This document shows, in pieces, positions 8,131 to 16,571 of a DNA stretch of 53,415 nucleotides. The notes under the pieces are model-generated. The model saw nothing but the letters and a program-made list of their open reading frames with translations. It made no database searches and was not told the origin of the DNA. The position numbers and the translations under genes were made by a program. The stretch comes from Eisenbergiella porci. GTDB lineage: Bacteria > Bacillota > Clostridia > Lachnospirales > Lachnospiraceae. Each line of letters starts with the position of its first letter. Within the stretch, counting starts at the first letter, position 1. The stretch is from the NCBI RefSeq assembly GCF_009696275.1, contig NZ_VUMI01000040.1, forward strand, positions 1 to 53,415, written 5' to 3'.

Positions 8131-9708
8131 TCAGTTTTTCTTTACTGATTCAATTATACACTGATGATGTTTCGCGTTTTTGTCATAATTTATACCAACA
8201 AGATAAACCTCGTGTATACCCTTGTCAAAAACTCTTATATAGTTTCTTTCTTTAATCTGAGCTATCGCTTTTCCTGCACTGCTGTTATATTTTAATTCCA
8301 GTATGATCCCTGGCCGATCCGGCTTTTTAGGTATCATAATACAATCTGCATACCCTTTACCTGCTGTTTGTTCAAATTTCAGTACATAATCATCTGCAGC
8401 GGCATAAAATGCCAAATGTATTACACATTTTAAAGTATGTTCATTATTATATTCTTTAAATTCCTGCATTCCGTCATGGACGTCTTCAAGTAAAAAACCA
8501 ACTTTTTCTTCTTCACAATTTAAAATTGCTTCCAAAAGCTCTCTTGATTGTTTTAAAAGCTGTGAAACCGTTCCCCAGGACAACTTTTTAATCGTGTTGG
8601 CAAATTCCTCCCGGATTTCTTTATTCGGAATCCTCACTTTATCTTCTGAATAACTGAGATAACCAAGATGAATCAACGCCGTGATTACCTCATCTTTATC
8701 ATTAAAACTATCCAAATCATTGGAAAAACCTAACACATCAACACTTATTTCATTACCGGCTACCAGTTCAGTCACAGCTTCTCCCAAACCGTCAAAATTC
8801 ATTGTAATATATTCTTCCAGTTCGGAAAAACCACCGGTTTTATTCCAATAATCTCTGCAGACACCCTCTTCCAACGCCTCTACAACAGAACGAGGATTGT
8901 AAATTCCCCCAATTTCTGCCATATGATAGCCATTGTACCATTCCCGCAATTCTTCAAAACACAATTTCACATCCTGCGAACATAACTTTTTTATCTCATT
9001 TTCAGTAAAACCAAAATAAGGCGCAAGCTTTTTAGGTTCCAGCATAGTGTATTCACGAAACATATTCAGCGCAGATCCTGTATTATACTTTTTGATAGGA
9101 AGAATCCCTGTCATATAAACCAGCTCTACATATGATTTATCCTTAAACAGCAGTTTCAAAAAACTGAGAAATTCCTCCTGCTCTTTCTTTTTACCTTTAT
9201 GGAATCGAAAAACACAGTCCCATTCATCAATTAGAAAAATAAATTTGTATCCATACATTTGTTCAATCATATCTAAACAAAGCACTAAATCCTGTCCCTC
9301 CGGCAGAACTCCTGGACAAAGCTGTCCCAAATCATGAATCAGATTTTGGGAAATCCTTTCTATCCCCTGCTTAACGGTATTATTTTCAAAATAATCATTA
9401 AAGTTTATCATGATTACATTATGGGCATTTAAATGTTCATAGTAAGTTGATACGGATTTAATCTGCAGTTTTTCAAAAAGAAAGTCTGTATTAAGGCCCA
9501 GAGTATAATATGCTGCTAACATTTCTACAGCCATTGTTTTACCAAACCGGCGAGGCCTGCTCAGGCATACCCACTTTTCTTTGGTTGAAATCTTTTCATT
9601 AATAGTCTGTATAAGCATGGATTTATCAACAAAAAAACGACTATTAAGCGATTCACGAAAACCATTCGCTACATTTTTTCGGTTCAAAAAATAAAAATAA
9701 TCCTGCAT
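8131..9708 (-). CDS. AAA ATPase fused to a PD-(D/E)xK nuclease-like domain
   Basis: 525 residues. The N-terminal half matches the AAA-ATPase_like family: RFFVDKSMLI near residue 25, then the P-loop-like SRPRRFGKT (49-57) and the Walker B-like YKFIFLIDEWD (153-163). The C-terminal part (GYADCIMIPKKP, then PGIILELKYNSSAGKA) is the PD-(D/E)xK-type domain normally attached to this family, with D in YADC and the ExK of ELK. These proteins occur in many copies in Clostridia and Bacteroidetes and their role is not known; nuclease or DNA-related functions are presumed. The gene lies between array 1 and array 2 in the same direction, so its transcript would run into leader 1. It may have been inserted between duplicated arrays. 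No operon partner. Confidence 0.85.
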   Translation of the reverse strand: MQDYFYFLNRKNVANGFRESLNSRFFVDKSMLIQTINEKISTKEKWVCLSRPRRFGKTMAVEMLAAYYTLGLNTDFLFEKLQIKSVSTYYEHLNAHNVIMINFNDYFENNTVKQGIERISQNLIHDLGQLCPGVLPEGQDLVLCLDMIEQMYGYKFIFLIDEWDCVFRFHKGKKKEQEEFLSFLKLLFKDKSYVELVYMTGILPIKKYNTGSALNMFREYTMLEPKKLAPYFGFTENEIKKLCSQDVKLCFEELREWYNGYHMAEIGGIYNPRSVVEALEEGVCRDYWNKTGGFSELEEYITMNFDGLGEAVTELVAGNEISVDVLGFSNDLDSFNDKDEVITALIHLGYLSYSEDKVRIPNKEIREEFANTIKKLSWGTVSQLLKQSRELLEAILNCEEEKVGFLLEDVHDGMQEFKEYNNEHTLKCVIHLAFYAAADDYVLKFEQTAGKGYADCIMIPKKPDRPGIILELKYNSSAGKAIAQIKERNYIRVFDKGIHEVYLVGINYDKNAKHHQCIIESVKKN

Positions 9709-10068
9709 AATTAAATTCGCTCCATTTATGAGTTAACTCTTCTAACACTAACGAAAATTAACATTGTTTCAGTGGACTCAGTTTACTACAGATATCAAAG
9801 TATGTCCAATAGACATTTCTTGATTCGCTTAACTAACAAGTGTGAAAACGATTAAAAATAAATATTTATTTTCCATTTAGTAAATCAAGCGTTCACACCG
9901 ACTTTCGCTCTCAATAATCAAACTAACTTTAAAGTAAAGACTTACCATAAATTATTTGATTTACTCATTACATTTTAAACTTTTCACACTACTTTTTACA
10001 ATTATTTTAGTACATTAACATTTTTTATATTTTTGTTTTCAATTGTACCTTATCCTTACAGAAAAAAG
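9709..10068. other. AT-rich intergenic stretch without a gene
   Basis: The 360 bases between the ATPase start and array 2 are strongly AT-rich and contain no convincing coding frame. They hold the trailer side of array 2 and presumably the promoter of the ATPase gene. No clear promoter or operator could be singled out. Confidence 0.6.
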
Positions 10069-10298
10069 TATTCAATCAATGGGACTATATAAGTCTCGAC
10101 GTATTTAGACTTTCTGCATCTGCCTTCTCAACCATTTCAATCCACGAGGCTGTATAAGCCTCGACAAGACAGGAAAGAGAATTTTTTGCCATGTTCTTTA
10201 TTTCAATCCACGAGGCTGTATAAGCCTCGACTGTGCGGATGACACCATCCGCCACAAGCCGGACGGATTTCAATCCACGAGGCTGTATAAGCCTCGAC
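10069..10298 (-). CRISPR. CRISPR array 2: 4 repeats (one degenerate), 3 spacers
   Basis: Repeats lie at 10069-10100 (degenerate: GGGACTATATAAGTCTCGAC on the plus strand), 10134-10165, 10200-10231 and 10267-10298. Spacers are 33, 34 and 35 nt. The repeat is the ancestral form of array 1, ending TGGATTGAAAT on the transcribed minus strand, as in the two oldest intact repeats of array 1. Degeneration at the left and the leader at 10299 show the same leftward orientation. None of its spacers was noticed in array 1. Confidence 0.97.
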
Positions 10299-10469
10299 AG
10301 CAAAAACATACAAAAAATCTATTCAAAACTTTATCCTAACACAACAATTATACAACATCTATCAAATTTTATCACTATACAATTACAATATATTTTATAA
10401 TTTCATTACTACTTACAAAAATTCGGTGCGAATCCCCCGGCAAATTAATGTGAGCTTACGATTCGCACC
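10299..10469 (-). promoter_or_regulatory. Leader of CRISPR array 2
   Basis: Begins AGCAAAAACAT beside the newest repeat. A minus-strand TATAAT (10352-10347) lies 48 bp from the repeat, and the inverted repeat GGTGCGAATC / GATTCGCACC spans 10425-10469, starting 126 bp from the repeat. The layout equals that of leader 1 although the AT-rich sequence between has diverged. Confidence 0.85.
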
Positions 10470-10598
10470 AATATCAACATAATAATTTGAATTAATCAAT
10501 CTCATTTCTTTCATTCTTTCATTCTTTCTTTTTATTGATATATATCGCACGTAAATTCATTTGGCAAAATTTATATATAACAATAAAACGCATTCTTT

Positions 10599-10880
10599 TC
10601 AATCCAATAAATATCCTTCTCTATAAGAGCATTCCAAATAATCCGGATTCTGGTAATATACTCCTGTTTTAAAATTTAATATTTCATCACTGAATTTCCT
10701 TCCCTGGTTCTGCACAATCCTGAATCATAATACAATATAACTTTCCTATATACATAAACCCAGGAATAACATATTTACAATCAGTAATTGTATCAAAATT
10801 ACCTTGTGGTATTTTATATGTTTCTATCACTTCATCACTAACCTATTCAAAAGTAAGACAATGATTTACCTCGCTATATA
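10599..10880 (-). pseudogene. Decayed small gene, family not recognised
   Basis: On the minus strand a coherent but broken reading can be followed: SDEVIETYKIPQGNFD, then CKYVIPGFMYIGKLYCIM, then after a frame change FKTGVYYQNPDYLECSY, ending at a TGA at 10599. There is an in-frame TAG just before SDEVIE and a frameshift near 10690. I do not recognise the family. It lies directly downstream of the DUF3990 remnant and reads in the same direction, so both probably belonged to one decayed operon. The rest of 10470-10919 shows nothing else. Confidence 0.5.
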
Positions 10881-10919
10881 TTCAATAAGAGAACATACAT
10901 AAAAAAATCATTTTTTTCT

Positions 10920-11330
10920 TTATTCGTCATATACTATTTCACTCCCCTGAAATGTCAAACAATTCAATCCCGCTAAAGTATGGAAACTAATTTGATGTGT
11001 CGGATACTTAAACTCCGCTAAACCCCCAAATTGTTTTATACTGATTGTTCCCGACAAAAAATCGTTCACATAATTCCAAATTGTATCATTTGCCATCGGC
11101 CCTTCAACAATATCGTAACGATGCGTTTCTCCCTTTCTGCATGCAGCAATAAAATCAAGCCACTCGTCTGTCATACTTTCAAATTTTAAAACTGACAAGG
11201 TATTATCCGGAGTATAAATATATGAGTTTATAACAGGACTACCTTCACCTCGATTTGCCCAGCGTACAGCTTGTTCTATTTTATTTGTAATAGAATTTCC
11301 ATGAAAAATCTTTTGTATATTTAGTTTTCC
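10920..11330 (-). pseudogene. DUF3990 protein remnant, N-terminus missing
   Basis: The C-terminal part reads YDIVEGPMANDTIWNYV, then FKYPTHQISFHT and the end GSEIVYDE, which is the typical C-terminal half of DUF3990 proteins, normally about 160-180 residues and thought to have an ADP-ribosyltransferase-like fold. The open frame continues upstream (EQAVRWANRGEGSPVINSY) to a TAA at 11333-11331 without an ATG or ribosome site. The conserved N-terminal part with the active-site region is gone. A TTG at 11198 is the only possible start, and a functional product is unlikely. Confidence 0.7.
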
Positions 11331-11465
11331 TTATCTCCGGAAATTCAACAATTTCTTTACTGGCATGATACAATATCATAACGCCTCTGATACCCCCTAT
11401 AGATTATCATTATTTCTAACACACAAAAAGCACCAGCTTAAACAACATACTTTTTCCCATGCTCT

Positions 11466-12069
11466 CTAATACACAATCTCTTTAAAGCCCATTATATCTT
11501 TATTCCATTGAAACAATGCAGCCTTCCCCTTTTCATCCCTTATTAAATGAACACTGCCCGGTTCAATTTTTACCCTGTCTCCTTCATATGCAATCTTACC
11601 TTCTGTTACAGCCGTCAACACAGCCTTTAATATAGCTCCGTGCGCCGCAATAATTACATTTTGAGCATTATATTTTTTTAGAATATTATGAAATGCCAGT
11701 CCAGCACGTCCAATAAGCTCTTCCAACGGCTCCATTCCCGGATATATATCATCAGCAAATCTTTTCTTTCTCTCCTCATAATCCAAACCTTCACCCAATC
11801 CAAAACCTCTTTCTATAAATAAGGGCTCGGTTACAATATCTTCTTTCTTATAATCCAGCCTGCCTGCAACAATTTCAGCGCTCTTTCGTGCTTCTTGATA
11901 AGGGACTGGATATAATAACATCAACATTCTGCATGCAGCCGGCTAATACTTCCGCAGCCTTTTCAATCTGATTAATTCCGTTTTGGTTCATCCCAATATT
12001 TTCATGCCCTTGCAGTCTTCCTTCCAAATTCCAATCTGTTTCACCATGTCTCAGCAAATAAATATTCAA
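11466..12069 (-). pseudogene. Histidine phosphatase family protein, frameshifted
   Basis: From the ATG at 12069 the frame reads MNIYLLRHGETDWN, the RHG catalytic motif of the phosphoglycerate mutase-like superfamily, and goes on to VDVIISSPLSRS. It then hits a stop at 11875. The frame entered by removing one base around 11885 continues EARKSAEIVAGRLDYKK, EPLEELIGRAGL and NVIIAAHGAILKAVLT, the second catalytic His motif, to the stop at 11466. Joined, the protein has about 200 residues, the normal length. One extra base in a run near TCAAGAAGCACG explains the break. It is either a real one-base inactivation or a sequencing error. Confidence 0.8.
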
Positions 12070-12310
12070 ACCTATAATTCTCCATTTCGTTTTCTCTCAG
12101 ACAGTCTTTAAAAAAAGATTATACCTTTTATAAAACATTACCATCATTTTCAACAGTTAAAATAATGACCTGCTAAAATAAAGGCAAGCACAATGCGCTA
12201 CAAAAAATCAAAGACTGATTCGCATGAATCCCTTTGCATAAACCCATACAAGAAACAGGGCTACTAAATCCAGTGAAGATGCTGTCATAATCAAACAATT
12301 TGCATTATTT

Positions 12311-12721
12311 TCAGGCATGATTTCCTGTGTCATTACACCATTTTGCAATCTCAGTAATAAGTTCTGCAGGAAGCGGCTTATTGTAAGGAAACTGGATCGC
12401 ACCTTTACTGGTTTTATATTCTTTCAGACGTTCTTCAAACATCTCGATCGCCTGTGGCCCGGGATAAAAACCAATATGTTTCTTAAATCCTGCAAAATGA
12501 ACAATATTATGCTGATTCCAGTAAGTAGGCATGCTCCATGAAATACGCTCTTGTACATCCGGTAATGCTGCCTGAAGTATTCCATGCATTTGGTACAAAT
12601 ATTTTTGTATATCTTCCGGTTGTTCCAAAATGTAAGCATCAATTGTTTCCGGTGTCTTTCCACAAAAATGATCCTGATTCTGGTTTTTAAATGATCGTCC
12701 ACATTTGGGGCATGTCCACAT
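12311..12721 (-). CDS. DUF1801 protein with an N-terminal zinc ribbon
   Basis: 136 residues from the ATG at 12721, preceded by CTGGAG. The N-terminus MWTCPKCGRSF with a following DHFC makes a possible Cys4-type zinc knuckle. Residues 40-130 (YLYQMHGILQAALPDV, ERISWSMPTYW, HIGFYPGPQAI, GAIQFPYNKPLP) are the DUF1801/YdhG-like domain. That domain is found in Bacillus Fra (an intracellular iron chaperone) and other small proteins. The actual role here is not known. The gene stands alone between a decayed phosphatase and CRISPR array 3. Confidence 0.8.
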   Translation of the reverse strand: MWTCPKCGRSFKNQNQDHFCGKTPETIDAYILEQPEDIQKYLYQMHGILQAALPDVQERISWSMPTYWNQHNIVHFAGFKKHIGFYPGPQAIEMFEERLKEYKTSKGAIQFPYNKPLPAELITEIAKWCNDTGNHA

Positions 12722-12885
12722 AATGATTTCTCCAGTTCTTTTGATTATTATTGTTATCTGATTTCATGTAAGAGGTGTTAAAGCCTTCTTATTTGCCGGC
12801 TACGATTTTCCTGATGAAATTATTCTTACCTGAATTGGGAATTCAATTCTTGATATGGAATGAACACTGACCATCTTTCTCCAAA

Positions 12886-12982
12886 CTTACAATCAACGAG
12901 GTCACGCAAACCTCGACTGAATTTATGGGAGACGAAGAGTCGGGTGGAGGATTTCAATCCACGAGGTCGCAAAGACCTCGAC
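12886..12982 (-). CRISPR. CRISPR array 3: two-repeat remnant with a related but distinct repeat
   Basis: One good repeat (12951-12982) and one degenerate repeat (12886-12917) enclose a 33-nt spacer. The ends of the repeat are as in arrays 1 and 2, but the stem is CGAGGTC / GACCTCG around TTTGC on the transcribed strand instead of CGAGGC / GCCTCG around TTATACA. Pairing is kept by compensatory change. The leader at 12983 has the same signals, so this is a true third locus in the same orientation and not chance similarity. Confidence 0.85.
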
Positions 12983-13138
12983 AGCAAATCCCTCCAAAAA
13001 CCAAATCCCCTCCCCCGCAAAATCTATATCTATTATACAACCACCCCACGATTATTTCCACCAAATAATCATCTCCACACTATATTTCATCCATTTCTCC
13101 CCAAAAACAGGTGCGAATCCCCCGGCAAATCCATGGGA
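12983..13138 (-). promoter_or_regulatory. Leader of CRISPR array 3, truncated
   Basis: It begins AGCAAATCCC after the repeat. A minus-strand TATAAT lies at 13037-13032, 49 bp from the repeat. The arm GGTGCGAATC starts at 13110, 127 bp from the repeat, followed by CCCCCGGCAAAT as in leader 2. The second arm GATTCGCACC is absent: similarity ends near 13138, where a decayed gene begins. The element was therefore cut by a deletion. Confidence 0.75.
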
Positions 13139-13146
13139 TCCTTCTC

Positions 13147-13484
13147 CTAGCTGTCCGGTTTCCAGGCCAGGCTTCTGCTCATGTGAATCAGCCATTTATC
13201 ATGAGGTATATATTCCCTGTTTACAATAAAAAGCGTACTAGTCAGCGGTTTTATCGCATTATTAAAAACATAATGCCCCTGCATCGTATCCTGCCTGTAT
13301 ATCCAGATATCACCTGCCAGTCTGTAATTCCAATATGCTTCCCAAAGCAATCCCCCGGCACTGTCTATATCAACCGTACAAGCCAGCTTCCTAAATTTAC
13401 ATTCTGCAATTTTTCCTTATCCTCCCGGTATTCTTTTTCAATTTTTTCTTTCACCCACTGCGTCAGTCTGTTTTCTGCTTCCAT
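13147..13484 (-). pseudogene. Decayed gene, possibly a DUF4037-like nucleotidyltransferase fragment
   Basis: An ATG at 13484 with AAAGGAG upstream opens a reading that begins MEAENRLTQWVKEKIEKEY. After a frame change near 13400 it continues ACTVDIDSAGGLLWEAYWNY, then DTMQGHYVFNNAIK and NREYIPHDKWLIHMS, to a TAG at 13147. The segment with NREYIPHDKW resembles the C-terminal helical part of DUF4037/aminoglycoside nucleotidyltransferase-like proteins, but this is a weak resemblance. The 3' end abuts the truncated CRISPR leader, so a deletion joined the two. Confidence 0.45.
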
Positions 13485-13748
13485 ATTTTACTTCTCCTTT
13501 GCCCCGCTTTTTTATTTGTTTCTTTTACAAAAAGGCCGTCCATACTTACCTTTCGATTTATGCTTTGAACACCCTTCCTATCTCAATTATAGATAAATCC
13601 TCTTTTTTATCAATGCCGAATCCCATTATAATCATTTGTTCCCAAATGCAGCTCCCGGCATAAAAATAAAAACTTTGTAAACTTTTGTCGTAATACGCAT
13701 AAAATAACATAAACAATACTAAGCCTTATAAAAGGGGGCACGAATCCA

Positions 13749-15017
13749 ATGTTAGGAACCATACTTTTATGCGTAGCATGCATTTTGATACTTGGTTTCA
13801 TTTTGTTTATATGCATATGGAAAATACGCACCAGGAAATTCAAACCTTCCAAAGATAAAACCGGACAGCAGCAGCAGCTGAACCAGGATTTGAAAGATGC
13901 AGGCTTTGCTTATGATCTGAAAAATGATTTGTTCTACTCCGTCATGGACTGCTGGCAGCGTGAAATGGGATATTGCCGGCTGTATGACGAAGGCTCCGCC
14001 GATTTTAACATGGTTATGCACTGTGAGCCCGTCTGTTTTACGTACAGCGGGAAACGATGGATGATAGAATTATGGAAAGGCCAGTACGGAATAACAACCG
14101 GCGCTGAAATCGGCATTTACAATACCGCTTCCGATGATATTAAGACGAAGCAGTTCACCGGAACCTATTACGACTGCGCCTCAAACGATGAACGTCTGGA
14201 TATGAGCTTTGTCCTCCGCAAAAACGGAAAGGTTCTTTTCAAACGCAGCGGGATTCACTGGTGGCTTACCGGGTTTAAGCTGGGAGAATTTTCCCACCTT
14301 GATACTCTCACCATGGATGCCAAAATTAAATTTCCAAACAGAACCATGCGGGACGCTTTTGTAAATGGCCTGGTGGATATCGGTTACCGCAAAAAAGAAT
14401 ACAGCGTTCATTCAAATACGGTTACCATCCATTACACAACGCCCCACAGTCCCCAGCCTCTTTCCAACAGTACGCCTCAGGGAATTCTGGTGCAGAATAC
14501 AAACTCCATCAACTGCGGCCTTTACAGGCAGGTGACCGGAAAATATACGGAAACTCTCGATAAACTTGAATATCTTAAGACAGCCATGCCCGAACTGTAT
14601 GAATTCTGTATGCATTCCCTGTATGCGAGATCCTTCTATAAAGCTTTTGACTGGCTGATTGACCTTATTCACAAGGGTCACAACCCCGACCCAGGTCCGG
14701 AGCCCGGTCCCAGTCCTTGTCCCGGCCCTGAACCCTGTCCTTGTCCCAAGCCTTGCCCTTGCCCTAAGCCTTGCACTTGCCCTTGCCCTAAGCCCTGCAC
14801 TTGCCCTAAGCCTTGCCCTAAGCCCTGTCCGAAACCCTGCCCGAAACCTTGCCCCAAACCCTGTCCCTGCTCTCCTGCCACTCATACAAAACGGCTTCCC
14901 AACAGGATCTGTACTCCCTGTAATTGCCAGAAGCCGCAGAATCCCTGCTGTCCATGCACAAACAGCACAGCATGTGAATGTGAGGAAAAAAATACTGAAA
15001 AAGGGATGTGCCGCTGA
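13749..15017 (+). CDS. DUF4474 membrane-anchored protein with a Cys-Pro repeat tail
   Basis: 422 residues. One N-terminal transmembrane segment (residues 3-24, LGTILLCVACILILGFILF) is followed by a basic stretch. Residues 40-210 are the DUF4474 domain: DLKNDLFYSVMDCWQREMGY, CRLYDE, EPVCFTYSGKRWMIE, WKGQYGITTGAEIG and WWLTGFKLGEFS. Its function is unknown; the family is common in Firmicutes. From about residue 312 the protein turns into a low-complexity tail of Pro-Gly and then Cys-Pro-Lys repeats (PCPCPKPC, PCPKPCPKPC), ending with more Cys pairs. About 30 cysteines in 110 residues is unusual and suggests metal binding or cross-linking. The start has AAAGGGGG upstream. It overlaps the next gene by TGATG, so the two are coupled. 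Confidence 0.8.
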   Translation: MLGTILLCVACILILGFILFICIWKIRTRKFKPSKDKTGQQQQLNQDLKDAGFAYDLKNDLFYSVMDCWQREMGYCRLYDEGSADFNMVMHCEPVCFTYSGKRWMIELWKGQYGITTGAEIGIYNTASDDIKTKQFTGTYYDCASNDERLDMSFVLRKNGKVLFKRSGIHWWLTGFKLGEFSHLDTLTMDAKIKFPNRTMRDAFVNGLVDIGYRKKEYSVHSNTVTIHYTTPHSPQPLSNSTPQGILVQNTNSINCGLYRQVTGKYTETLDKLEYLKTAMPELYEFCMHSLYARSFYKAFDWLIDLIHKGHNPDPGPEPGPSPCPGPEPCPCPKPCPCPKPCTCPCPKPCTCPKPCPKPCPKPCPKPCPKPCPCSPATHTKRLPNRICTPCNCQKPQNPCCPCTNSTACECEEKNTEKGMCR

Positions 15018-15913
15018 TGCCTTCGCTTGCCGATAAACTGAATAAAGTCTACACCTCCGCTCCCGTTCTTCCCTATGATAAAAACTCCCGCATCGTAATT
15101 ATGAGCGACTGTCATCGGGGCCAGGGAAACGGAGCCGATAATTTTCTTCCGAACAGCCCGATTTTTCAAGGCGCCCTGGAATATTACTACAAGAATGGTT
15201 TTACCTATATCGAACTTGGCGATGGTGATGAACTTTGGGAAAACAGATGCATCCACACGATTATCAGAACCTACAGCCATATTTTCCGGCTCATGAACCG
15301 CTTTTATCAGGATAACCGGCTTTACATGATATACGGTAACCATGATATCGTAAAAAAAAGGAAGAATTTTTCCGCATCAAACTGTACAAATTATTCCTGC
15401 GATGCCACAGAACCGGAAGCTTATTTTTATAAGGATTTGAAAATTACAGAAGGAATTATCCTCGAAAATAAAGATACGCTGCAGCGCATTCTCCTAATCC
15501 ACGGCCACCATGGAAGTCTGCTCAACGATGAGCTTTGGCCCCTTGGCCGGTTCCTGGTGAGATATGTCTGGAAACCGCTGGAAATGATTGGCTTCCGCGC
15601 TCCCACAGGCTCCGGCCGATCCGTAAAACTGGTGGAAAAGATAGAGAAAAAACTGTGTGCCTATTCCAGGGAAACTAACCGAATTGTCATAGCCGGCCAT
15701 ACCCACCGGCCGGTATTCCCGAATCCGGGTTCCTGCCCATATTTCAATGACGGCAGTTGTGTACATCCGTACAGCATCACATGCCTGGAAATAGAAAATG
15801 ATCAAATTGCCCTGGTCCGCTGGTCCTTTTCCACGACGGAGGATCGATTACTTTTCATCAGCCGCGAAGTCCTGAACGGACCGGAAAACCTGTCGGATTA
15901 TATACTGGACTGA
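15017..15913 (+). CDS. Metallophosphoesterase (calcineurin-like)
   Basis: 298 residues from the ATG at 15017, which overlaps the stop of the DUF4474 gene. The dinuclear metal motifs are in order: VIMSDCHRG (D-x-H), YIELGDGDELWE (GDxxE), MIYGNHD (GNHD), LIHGHHG and VIAGHTHRP (GHTH). The fold resembles LpxH-like UDP-diacylglucosamine hydrolases and other phosphoesterases. A lipid A role is not expected in a Gram-positive organism, so the substrate is open. Translational coupling with the DUF4474 protein suggests that the two act in one process. No signal peptide, so the enzyme is cytoplasmic. Confidence 0.85.
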   Translation: MPSLADKLNKVYTSAPVLPYDKNSRIVIMSDCHRGQGNGADNFLPNSPIFQGALEYYYKNGFTYIELGDGDELWENRCIHTIIRTYSHIFRLMNRFYQDNRLYMIYGNHDIVKKRKNFSASNCTNYSCDATEPEAYFYKDLKITEGIILENKDTLQRILLIHGHHGSLLNDELWPLGRFLVRYVWKPLEMIGFRAPTGSGRSVKLVEKIEKKLCAYSRETNRIVIAGHTHRPVFPNPGSCPYFNDGSCVHPYSITCLEIENDQIALVRWSFSTTEDRLLFISREVLNGPENLSDYILD

Positions 15914-15980
15914 AGTCCTTGCCGGGAAACCTTATTCCTTTGAAACCGTGCTGTCCCTTACTTTCCGATAAAACCAACTT

Positions 15981-16003
15981 CCGGCAGCTTACCTGGCTGC
16001 CGG
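15981..16003. terminator. Perfect hairpin after the metallophosphoesterase gene
   Basis: CCGGCAGC and GCTGCCGG pair perfectly around a 7-base loop, 68 bp after the stop at 15913. No T-run follows, so a Rho-independent terminator function is uncertain. Confidence 0.4.
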
Positions 16004-16052
16004 GTCTGGGCGAACTGTATGTAAAAACTATCAGGCTTTTGCAGGATATTTT

Positions 16053-16259
16053 CTAACACATACTCACTGCCTGAGCAACAAGTTCTTCGTTTATCATTTT
16101 AGGATCACTTAAAAAATAATAATATCCGGTTATACACAACTCTGGAAAAACAACAAAGTCAGTCCCGCTGTCAACTGCTTTTTCAATATAATCCTTCATA
16201 AGAGCTATATTTTTAATAACATCTTTTTGTGATTTAAAATTAACTACGGATATCCTCAT
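16053..16259 (-). pseudogene. Nitrilase-family (carbon-nitrogen hydrolase) N-terminal fragment
   Basis: The 68-residue frame begins MRISVVNFKSQKDVIKNI and includes DYIEKAVDSGTDFVVFPELC. This is the first strand and the catalytic Glu region (FPE) of carbon-nitrogen hydrolases, which are normally 260-290 residues. It ends with a stop after SMC; the Lys and Cys of the catalytic triad are missing. There is a good fit to the family start but no rest of the gene in the neighbourhood, so it is a truncated relic. The following 16260-16571 shows no gene I can support. Confidence 0.7.
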
Positions 16260-16571
16260 TTATCTTTCCTCTTTAATTTAATCCTGTCACCTATAATCAT
16301 CTGCCGATTCATTCCTTAAACTCCGCCATAAATGCCATACTCCCTATAGCAGCCAAACTGCAGCCTTTTACGGCGCTTAGAGAAAGGCGTCAGGCCGCAG
16401 CCGGCAGACTGTTCGCCAGTGGGCAGGTCGTATTATCTTTAAATTCTAACTTTGCTGCAAATGCACCGTCTTCCGGATTTTTTCCGTAATAGCAGAAATA
16501 AGCGACACGCATGGGTGGCATTTCTTTCAACAGTATAGCAGACACCCGGACAGGTTACCCGACTTTTTTTC

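Noticed and set aside
14412-15036. Frames overlapping the Cys-Pro tail of the DUF4474 gene on both strands (for example LGQGLGQGFGQG or ALALALSPAL repeats)
   Set aside because: Low-complexity DNA keeps several frames open; only the frame continuing the DUF4474 domain has a start, a ribosome site and a coupled neighbour.
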